Source: Pseudomonadota bacterium
Lineage (GTDB): Bacteria; Pseudomonadota; Alphaproteobacteria; Acetobacterales; Acetobacteraceae
Assembly: GCA_021845835.1 (NCBI GenBank)
Contig: JAJZVE010000225.1
Location: forward strand, 1 to 7,266
Length of the DNA: 7,266 nt
Direction: 5' to 3'
Shown here: positions 1 to 7,266 of the stretch, piece after piece
Layout of the letters: every line of letters begins with the position of its first letter
How positions within the stretch are numbered: the stretch's first letter is position 1
Notes under the pieces: model-generated
Seen by the model: only the letters and a program-made list of their open reading frames with translations
The model's database searches: none
Told to the model about the DNA's origin: nothing
Program-made: the position numbers and the translations under genes

Positions 1-158
1 TTCCACACCATCGTCAGGCTCAGCACCGGCAGTACCGGCACCGTGCCGATCTCGGGGAGATGCAGCACGTCACGCACCCACCACTTGCTCGCCTGGTCCG
101 CCGCCAGCACGACCCCGGCCGTTGCGACGCCCAGGGCGGTCAGCCCGTTGCGGGTCAT
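1..158 (-). CDS. lspA: Lipoprotein signal peptidase (signal peptidase II), N-terminal part
   Basis: Only the first 52 codons are in the window; the gene continues past the left edge. LspA is an inner-membrane aspartyl protease that cleaves the signal peptide of prolipoproteins after lipidation. The translation begins MTRNGLTALGVATAGVVLAA, a hydrophobic first transmembrane segment (about residues 4-20). It is followed directly by the conserved family motif DQASKWWV (residues 21-28) and, near the edge, by LSLTMVW, which matches the segment just before the conserved Asn-Gly region of LspA. The two catalytic aspartates lie outside the window. The gene follows ileS by 22 nt, and ileS-lspA is a widespread bacterial pair, so it is probably co-transcribed. 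The start is uncertain. ATG at 158-156 is used here, but an in-frame GTG at 170-168 has the better-placed ribosome binding site. The identification is firm; the exact start is not. Confidence 0.9.
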   Translation of the reverse strand, partial: MTRNGLTALGVATAGVVLAADQASKWWVRDVLHLPEIGTVPVLPVLSLTMVW

Positions 159-180
159 GCCGGCCGGCACCGCGGATGCC

Positions 181-3012
<2,832 letters not shown>

Positions 3013-3016
3013 GGGG

Positions 3017-3021
3017 CCTCT
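3017..3021 (-). promoter_or_regulatory. ileS ribosome binding site
   Basis: On the minus strand AGAGG lies 4 nt before the ATG at 3012 and overlaps the last bases of the ribF TAG stop. It supports this ATG over the longer open frame that continues back into ribF, and it fits coupled translation of ribF and ileS. Confidence 0.6.
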
Positions 3022-3961
3022 ATGCGGAGGCGGATGGCACGCGGTCAAGCAGCCGCCGCGCCGCCGCCGCATCCAGCGCAATCTGGGCGCGCAGCTCGTC
3101 AAGGCCGGCAAAGCGCCGCTCGGCGCGCAGGAAGGCATGCAGCCCGACCGCCAGTTCGGCACCATAGAGATCGCCGGTGAAATCGAACAGGTTCACCTCC
3201 AGCCGGCTTTCCGTCCCGGCGCTGACGGTGGGGCGGCGGCCGATATTGGCGACGCCCGGACGGGTGGTCCCGTCCGGCAGCCGCGTCGTCACGGCATAGA
3301 CGCCGCGCGCCGGCTCCAGATGCCGCCCAAGCGGGATATTGGCGGTCGGGAAGCCGATGCTGCGTCCGCGCGCGTCGCCGTGCTCCACCGCGCCCACGAT
3401 CGCCCAGGGCCGGCCGAGCATCGCGGCGGCGCGTTCCGGATACCCGTCCTGCAGCGCGCGGCGGATCAGGCTCGATGAGACCGGGCCGGAGGCGTCGCCG
3501 AACGGTGTTGCGACCGTCAGCCCGATCCCCAGCGCCTCCACGCGCTCGGCCAGGAGAGCGACGCTGCCGCCGCGGCGATGGCCGAACGCGAAGTCGGGGC
3601 CGCAGACCAGATGCCTGGCGCCGATGCCTCGGTGCAGCACGTCGGCGACGAACTGCTCGGCCGACATCTCGCTGAAGGCGCGGTCGAACGGCAGTTCATA
3701 GAGCAGTTCCACCCCCAGCGCCGCCAGCGCCGTCGCCCGCTCGCCGGCGAGCGTGAGGCGGAACGGCGGGTCGTCGGGGCGGAACAACTCGCGCGGATGC
3801 GGCTCGAAGGTCAGCACCGCACGCGGCGCGTCCGGCCGGGCGGCATGGACGGTGCGCAGCACATGGGCGTGGCCGAGATGCACGCCGTCGAAATTGCCCA
3901 GCGCCACCGCCCCGCCGCGCGCCGCGTCCGGCAGGCCGCGCCAGTCGCGCAGGACCCGCAT
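3020..3961 (-). CDS. ribF: Bifunctional riboflavin kinase / FAD synthetase
   Basis: A complete 313-residue protein that phosphorylates riboflavin to FMN and adenylylates FMN to FAD; the length is typical for bacterial RibF. The N-terminal nucleotidyltransferase domain shows GNFDGVHLGH (22-31, the HxGH-type nucleotide-binding motif), TFEPHPRELF (51-60), GPDFAFGHRRGG (121-132) and VSSSLIRRAL (161-170). The C-terminal riboflavin-kinase domain shows GRSIGFPTANI (199-209), GVYAV (220-224), GVANIGRRPTV (236-246) and LEVNLFDFTGDLYG (254-267). The ATG start lies 2 nt after the maoC-like gene's TGA, with only a weak GGGTGA upstream, so translation is probably coupled. The frame is open further upstream, but family alignment by eye places the start at MRVLRDWRGLP. 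ribF-ileS-lspA is a common proteobacterial order. Confidence 0.97.
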   Translation of the reverse strand: MRVLRDWRGLPDAARGGAVALGNFDGVHLGHAHVLRTVHAARPDAPRAVLTFEPHPRELFRPDDPPFRLTLAGERATALAALGVELLYELPFDRAFSEMSAEQFVADVLHRGIGARHLVCGPDFAFGHRRGGSVALLAERVEALGIGLTVATPFGDASGPVSSSLIRRALQDGYPERAAAMLGRPWAIVGAVEHGDARGRSIGFPTANIPLGRHLEPARGVYAVTTRLPDGTTRPGVANIGRRPTVSAGTESRLEVNLFDFTGDLYGAELAVGLHAFLRAERRFAGLDELRAQIALDAAAARRLLDRVPSASA

Positions 3962-3963
3962 GC

Positions 3964-4386
3964 TCACCCGCGCGACGGCGGGATCACCACCGCCTCGCCC
4001 TCGATCACCGGCTTGCCGCCGACGGTGCAGACGGTGCGGAACGTGGCCCGCTTCTTCCCGGCATCCAGCGCCGTTACCTCGACCGTCGCGGTCACGGTGT
4101 CGCCGATCTTCACCGGGGCGCGGAAACGCAGGCTCTGGCTGAGATAGACCGTCCCGGGGCCGGGCAGCTTGGTGCCCAGCACGGCGCTGATCAGCCCGGC
4201 GGAGAGCATGCCGTGCGCGACGCGCTGCTTGAACAGGCTGCCGGCCGCCGCCTCGGCGTTCAGGTGAACCGGGTTGGTGTCCGTGCTGACCGCGGCGAAC
4301 AGAAGGATGTCGGCCTCGGTGATGGTCTTGCCCGTGCTCGCCGCGTCGCCCGGCCTGAGGTCCTCGAAGCAGACGCCGTCGGTCAT
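3964..4386 (-). CDS. MaoC family dehydratase, PhaJ-like (R)-specific enoyl-CoA hydratase
   Basis: A 140-residue single hotdog-fold protein, about the length of the short (R)-specific enoyl-CoA hydratases (PhaJ). The hydratase-2 motif is intact: in VSTDTNPVHLN, Asp 36 and His 41 have the D-x4-H spacing of the catalytic pair (Asp31/His36 in Aeromonas caviae PhaJ). This is followed by the conserved AHGMLSAGL (57-65) and, later, the strand QSLRFRAPVKIGDTVTA (84-100). The expected reaction is reversible hydration of trans-2-enoyl-CoA to (R)-3-hydroxyacyl-CoA, which in other bacteria links beta-oxidation to polyhydroxyalkanoate synthesis. The chain length accepted cannot be read from sequence. It is the first gene of the leftward cluster, 2 nt ahead of ribF. 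The start is set by a strong AGGAG 8 nt upstream. No PHA synthase is in the window, so a PHA role is only a possibility. Confidence 0.9.
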   Translation of the reverse strand: MTDGVCFEDLRPGDAASTGKTITEADILLFAAVSTDTNPVHLNAEAAAGSLFKQRVAHGMLSAGLISAVLGTKLPGPGTVYLSQSLRFRAPVKIGDTVTATVEVTALDAGKKRATFRTVCTVGGKPVIEGEAVVIPPSRG

Positions 4387-4394
4387 CGCTTGCG

Positions 4395-4399
4395 CTCCT
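4395..4399 (-). promoter_or_regulatory. Ribosome binding site of the MaoC-like gene
   Basis: A consensus AGGAG on the minus strand, 8 nt before the ATG at 4386. It fixes that ATG as the start, although the same frame stays open for nearly 200 codons further upstream through the opposite-strand hydratase gene. Confidence 0.75.
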
Positions 4400-4487
4400 G
4401 TGCGGTGCAGCATGCTTGTCCATCGCCAGCCGCGCGCCGTCCAGCCTCTTGCGCCGCATGGGTCGGCGGCGGAGAACGCCTCGCGGC

Positions 4488-4496
4488 AGAGGGGGA
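4488..4496 (+). promoter_or_regulatory. Ribosome binding site of the MhpD-like hydratase gene
   Basis: AGAGGGGGA ends 7 nt before the ATG at 4504, and a second GGAG (4499-4502) lies immediately in front of it. The first has the normal spacing. This chooses 4504 over upstream in-frame starts, which would run into the divergent MaoC-like gene. Confidence 0.65.
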
Positions 4497-4503
4497 TCGG
4501 AGC

Positions 4504-5250
4504 ATGACGGAAACAGGCGAACAGGCGGCTTCGCTGCTGCAGGGGGCGCGACAGGGCACGCGACCGCCGCTGGCGGCGCTGCCGGCGGCGCTGCGGCCGG
4601 CGGACCCTGCCGGCGCCTATGCGATCCAGCGCGCGGCGGCGGCCGGGGTCGCGCTCGGCGGGTGGAAGGTCGGCGCGGCCGGACCGGACAAACCCTGCTT
4701 CTGCGCCCCGCTTCCCGCCGCCGGCATCCACGCCAGCCCGGCGCGGCTGGCGCGCGGGCGGCTGCGCGGCATCGAGGCGGAGGTCGCGTTCCGCCTCGGC
4801 CATGACCTGCCGGCGCGCGCCGCCCCCTATTCCCGCGCCGAGGTCATCGCCGCGCTGGCCGCCGCGCATCCGGCGATCGAGGTTCTGGAGTCCGCCTATC
4901 TCGATCCGGATGCGGTCGATCCGCTGAGCAATCTTGCCGACTCGATCATGCATGGCGGCTTCGTCCACGGTGCCGGCGTCGCCGCATGGCAGGGCCTCGA
5001 TTTTGCGGCCATGACGGTGACGCAGACGATCGACGGCGCCGCCCTGACGCGCACCGGCAATCCCGCCGGCGACATGATCCGCCTGATCGAATGGCTGGCC
5101 AACGAGGGCAGCCGGTGGGCAGGCGGCCTGCGCGCCGGCCAGTTCGTCACCTGCGGCTCCTGGACCGGCAAGACCCTGGCGCCCGCCGGCGCACGGGCGC
5201 TGGTCAGCTTCCCCGGTCTCGGCGAGGCCGCGCTGGCCTTCGCGCCATGA
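4504..5250 (+). CDS. Fumarylacetoacetate-hydrolase-superfamily hydratase (2-keto-4-pentenoate hydratase / MhpD-like)
   Basis: A 248-residue cytoplasmic protein of the MhpD/4-oxalocrotonate-decarboxylase branch, slightly shorter than the usual ~260 residues. Family members use a divalent metal to hydrate 2-hydroxypenta-2,4-dienoate-type compounds in meta-cleavage pathways, or to decarboxylate 4-oxalocrotonate. Visible marks: GGWKVGAAGP (52-61, with the conserved Lys 55); IEAEVAFRLG (90-99), whose Glu 91 and Glu 93 match two metal ligands of MhpD; PAIEVLESAY (123-132), with Glu 126 as the likely third ligand; MHGGFVHGAGV (149-159); and the C-terminal TCGSWTGKT (216-224), corresponding to the family's GS-x-TG loop. 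No ring-cleavage dioxygenase, aldolase or aldehyde dehydrogenase is nearby, so the substrate is unknown. Hydratase versus decarboxylase cannot be decided here. The stop overlaps the next start (ATGA). Confidence 0.85.
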   Translation: MTETGEQAASLLQGARQGTRPPLAALPAALRPADPAGAYAIQRAAAAGVALGGWKVGAAGPDKPCFCAPLPAAGIHASPARLARGRLRGIEAEVAFRLGHDLPARAAPYSRAEVIAALAAAHPAIEVLESAYLDPDAVDPLSNLADSIMHGGFVHGAGVAAWQGLDFAAMTVTQTIDGAALTRTGNPAGDMIRLIEWLANEGSRWAGGLRAGQFVTCGSWTGKTLAPAGARALVSFPGLGEAALAFAP

Positions 5251-5954
5251 CCGCGCTCGCCGGCCGCATTGCCCTCGTGACCGGCGCCAGCCGCGGCATC
5301 GGCCGGGCCGTGGCGGTGGAACTGGCGCGGCGGGGTGCGCAGGTGGTCATCACCGCACGCAGCCAGGGCGGGCTGGAGGAGACCGACGACGCGATCCGCG
5401 CCGCCGGCGGCAGCGCCACGCTGCTGCCGCTTGACCTGATGGACGGCGCGGCGCTTGACCGGCTCGGCCCGAGCCTGTTCGAGCGCTTCCGCCAGCTCGA
5501 CATCCTGGTCGGCAATGCCGCGGCCCTCGGGCTGCTGACGCCGGTGCCGCACATCCAGGATCGCGACTGGGCAGAGGTCGTGGGGGTGAACCTCGCCGCG
5601 GGCTTGCGGCTGATCCGCTCCTGCGCGCCGCTGCTGCTCGCCGGCGAGGCCGGGCGGGCGGTGTTCGTGACCAGCGGCATCGTGCGCCGGCCGACCGCCT
5701 ATTGGGGCGCCTATGGCGCGACCAAGGCGGCGCTGGAGCATCTGGTGCTGAGCTGGGCGGAGGAGACGCGGCGGACGCGGCTGCGCGTCAACCTGTTCGA
5801 TCCCGGCGTGGTGGCCACCCGGCTGCGCGCCACCGCCATGCCCGGCGAGGACCCCGCAACGCTGCGCCGACCGGAGGAGGTGGCGCCGGCCCTGGCCGAT
5901 CTCTGCGCGCCGGCCGAGACGCGGCACGGCGAGGTGGTGCGGTTCGGCGCCTGA
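5247..5954 (+). CDS. Short-chain dehydrogenase/reductase, YciK-like
   Basis: A 235-residue classical SDR with a Rossmann fold. The cofactor motif TGASRGIG is at 12-19, and Arg 38 after the second strand hints at NADP(H) preference. Asp 63 (LDL) is the usual adenine contact. The NNAG strand is present as the variant GNAA (89-92). The catalytic tetrad is complete: Asn 115, Ser 143, Tyr 156 and Lys 160 (YGATK). PGVVAT (186-191) closes the active-site region. The C-terminal stretch from RLRVNLFDPG through MRASAF-like RATAMPGEDP resembles E. coli YciK as I remember it; that protein's substrate is not well established. The start codon overlaps the hydratase stop as ATGA, without its own clear ribosome binding site, so translation should be coupled. 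The two proteins may act on related metabolites, but the substrate is unknown. The stop lies 12 nt from the convergent ilvD stop. Confidence 0.9.
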   Translation: MTALAGRIALVTGASRGIGRAVAVELARRGAQVVITARSQGGLEETDDAIRAAGGSATLLPLDLMDGAALDRLGPSLFERFRQLDILVGNAAALGLLTPVPHIQDRDWAEVVGVNLAAGLRLIRSCAPLLLAGEAGRAVFVTSGIVRRPTAYWGAYGATKAALEHLVLSWAEETRRTRLRVNLFDPGVVATRLRATAMPGEDPATLRRPEEVAPALADLCAPAETRHGEVVRFGA

Positions 5955-5982
5955 GCCGCGCCGCCGTCAGCCGCGCCGGACC
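5941..5982. terminator. Inverted repeat across the convergent SDR and ilvD ends, possible bidirectional terminator
   Basis: The arm 5941-5950 (GGTTCGGCGC) pairs with 5973-5982 (GCGCCGGACC): ten pairs, with one G-T wobble. After a 2-nt bulge (CC at 5971-5972), CTGA at 5951-5954 pairs with TCAG at 5967-5970, leaving a 12-nt loop. Each stop codon takes part in the inner stem. The symmetry means both transcripts could form a GC-rich hairpin at their ends. Neither side has a T-run, so it is not a canonical intrinsic terminator. It could instead stabilise 3' ends, or pair by chance in GC-rich sequence. Confidence 0.4.
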
Positions 5983-7266
5983 AGTTGCGACACGTCGCGC
6001 ACCGCGCCGCGCGCGGCGCTGGTGGTCAGTGCGGCATACGCCTGCAGCGCCTGCGACACCACGCGATGACGCCGCGGTTGCCATGCCTCGGCGCCGCGCG
6101 CCTCCATCCGGGCACGCCGCCCGGCGAGCGCCTCGTCGGACAGCACCACGCGCAGGCTGCGGGCGGGAATGTCGATCTCGATCCGGTCGCCTTCCTCCAG
6201 CAGGCCGATGGCACCGCCATCCGCCGCTTCCGGCGAGATATGGCACAGCGACAGCCCGGCGCTGCCGCCGGAGAAGCGGCCATCGGTGATCAGCGCGCAG
6301 CTCTGCGCGAGACCCTTCGATTTCAGGTAGCTGGTCGGGTACAGCATTTCCTGCATGCCGGGGCCGCCCTTCGGCCCCTCGTAGCGGATCACCACCACGT
6401 CCCCCGGCGTCACCTTGCCGCCCAGGATGCCGGACACCGCGGCATCCTGGCTCTCGAAGATGCGGGCCGGGCCGGCGAAGACGAGCAGGGCGGGGTCCAC
6501 GCCGGCGGTCTTCACGATCGCCCCGTCGGGGGCGAGGTTGCCGTACAGCACCGCAAGCCCACCGTCCTGGCTGAAGGCGTGCGGCACGTCGCGGATCACG
6601 CCCTGCGCACGGTCGAGATCGAGTTCCTCATAGCGTTCCTTCTGGCTGAACGCCTGGGTCGTGCGCACGCCGCCAGGGGCGGCGCGGTACAGCACGGTCG
6701 CGGCATCGTCGGGCGCGCGGGTCGGTGCGCGCACGTCCCAGCGCACCAGTGCCTCGCCGAGCGTGGCCGCATGCACGGTCGGCACGTCGGGATGGATCAG
6801 GCCGGCGCGGTCGAGCTCGCCCAGGATGGCCATGACGCCGCCGGCGCGATGCACGTCCTCCAGATGCACGTCAGGCCTGGAGGGCGAGACCTTGCACAGG
6901 TTGGGGACGCGGCGCGACAGGCGGTCGATGTCCGCCATCGCGAACGGCACCCCGCCCTCCTGCGCCGCGGCCAGCAGATGCAGCACGGTATTGGTGGAAC
7001 CGCCCATCGCGATGTCGAGCGACATGGCATTCTCGAAGGCGCGCAGGCCGGCGATGCCACGTGGCAGGGCGGCGGCGTCGTCCTGCTCGTACCAGCGCCG
7101 CGCCAGATCGACGATCAGCCACGCCGCCTCGACGAACAGCCTGGCGCGGTCGGCATGGGTCGCCAGCAGGCTGCCGTTGCCGGGCAGCGCCAGTCCCAGC
7201 GCCTCGGTCAGGCAGTTCATCGAGTTGGCCGTGAACATGCCGGAACAGGAGCCGCAGGTCGGGCAG
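5967..7266 (-). CDS. ilvD: Dihydroxy-acid dehydratase, C-terminal ~70 % (5' end beyond window)
   Basis: 432 codons plus stop are visible; the frame is open through the right edge and the true start lies outside. IlvD dehydrates 2,3-dihydroxy-isovalerate and 2,3-dihydroxy-3-methylvalerate to the 2-keto acids that lead to valine, leucine and isoleucine, using an iron-sulfur cluster and Mg2+. The first visible residues are [20 protein letters not shown], the cluster-region motif of the long E. coli-type enzyme. An ATG at 7238 lies inside this motif and is not a start. Further marks are [32 protein letters not shown] and [20 protein letters not shown], which contains the conserved active-site serine loop. 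If the missing N-terminus is like E. coli's (motif near residue 195 of 616), the full length would be about 620. The C-terminus looks intact. The gene is convergent with the SDR gene, with a 12-nt gap, so it belongs to a separate unit entering from the right. Confidence 0.97.
   Translation of the reverse strand, partial: CPTCGSCSGMFTANSMNCLTEALGLALPGNGSLLATHADRARLFVEAAWLIVDLARRWYEQDDAAALPRGIAGLRAFENAMSLDIAMGGSTNTVLHLLAAAQEGGVPFAMADIDRLSRRVPNLCKVSPSRPDVHLEDVHRAGGVMAILGELDRAGLIHPDVPTVHAATLGEALVRWDVRAPTRAPDDAATVLYRAAPGGVRTTQAFSQKERYEELDLDRAQGVIRDVPHAFSQDGGLAVLYGNLAPDGAIVKTAGVDPALLVFAGPARIFESQDAAVSGILGGKVTPGDVVVIRYEGPKGGPGMQEMLYPTSYLKSKGLAQSCALITDGRFSGGSAGLSLCHISPEAADGGAIGLLEEGDRIEIDIPARSLRVVLSDEALAGRRARMEARGAEAWQPRRHRVVSQALQAYAALTTSAARGAVRDVSQLVRRG

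Larger units (their letters stand above)
4387..4503. promoter_or_regulatory. Divergent intergenic region between the MaoC operon and the hydratase-SDR pair
   Basis: This 117-bp gap must contain the start of both divergent transcription units unless transcription enters from elsewhere. Visible elements: AGGAG for the leftward gene at 4395-4399 and AGAGGGGGA for the rightward gene at 4488-4496. There is also an 8-bp perfect palindrome AGCATGCT at 4409-4416. The sequence CTTGCGC occurs twice (4389-4395 and 4448-4454). The best rightward sigma-70-like pair I can find is TTGCGC (4449-4454) and GAGAAC (4472-4477) with 17-nt spacing, a poor -10 match. I see no convincing leftward promoter, regulator operator or riboswitch. 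Assigning it as a promoter region is positional inference. Confidence 0.5.

Noticed and set aside
4449..4477. Sigma-70 promoter TTGCGC-17 nt-GAGAAC for the hydratase gene
   Set aside because: The -10 box matches only three of six consensus bases; it is mentioned in the intergenic entry but not called as a promoter.
4387..4968. N-terminal extension of the MaoC-like frame back through the opposite-strand hydratase gene
   Set aside because: The extension has no family similarity, and a consensus AGGAG sits correctly before the ATG at 4386.
5702..6289. A 195-codon plus-strand frame crossing the SDR end and antisense to ilvD
   Set aside because: It is Arg/Ala-rich, overlaps two well-supported genes in other frames, and has no ribosome site or motif.
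7236..7238. ATG at 7238 as the ilvD start
   Set aside because: It is the Met inside the conserved [15 protein letters not shown] motif, and the frame continues to the window edge with matching residues.

Overview
The window is a high-GC (roughly 70 % by eye), tightly packed stretch of bacterial chromosome. Codon use, protein sequences and the gene order MaoC hydratase - ribF - ileS - lspA point to an alphaproteobacterium. I suspect Acetobacteraceae/Rhodospirillales, but that is inference from sequence style and not a database result. I see no RNA gene, CRISPR array, insertion sequence, prophage gene or other transfer signature. Almost every base is coding; the longest non-coding stretch is 117 bp.

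Layout from left to right. (1) A minus-strand cluster fills 1-4386. In transcription order it holds a MaoC/PhaJ-type enoyl-CoA hydratase, ribF (riboflavin kinase/FAD synthetase), ileS (isoleucyl-tRNA synthetase) and the N-terminus of lspA (lipoprotein signal peptidase), which is cut by the left edge. Gaps are 2, 7 and 22 nt, so it is very probably one operon with translational coupling. (2) A 117-bp divergent intergenic region (4387-4503) holds good Shine-Dalgarno sites for both flanking genes but no convincing sigma-70 boxes. (3) A plus-strand pair (4504-5954) encodes a fumarylacetoacetate-hydrolase-superfamily hydratase (MhpD-like) and a YciK-like short-chain dehydrogenase/reductase, overlapping by ATGA. 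(4) A convergent minus-strand ilvD (dihydroxy-acid dehydratase, long E. coli-type) runs off the right edge. Its stop lies 12 nt from the SDR stop, and a near-perfect inverted repeat spans both gene ends.

Functionally the left cluster is housekeeping (flavin cofactor synthesis, Ile-tRNA charging, lipoprotein maturation), with an acyl-CoA hydratase at its head. ilvD serves branched-chain amino-acid synthesis, whose product isoleucine is the IleRS substrate, but the two genes are not in the same transcription unit. The hydratase/SDR pair is the only part of unknown physiological role. I do not find a previously undescribed system here. The most noteworthy items are the hairpin across the convergent gene ends, the HIGT variant of the IleRS signature, and the uncharacterised hydratase-SDR pair divergent from an acyl-CoA hydratase.
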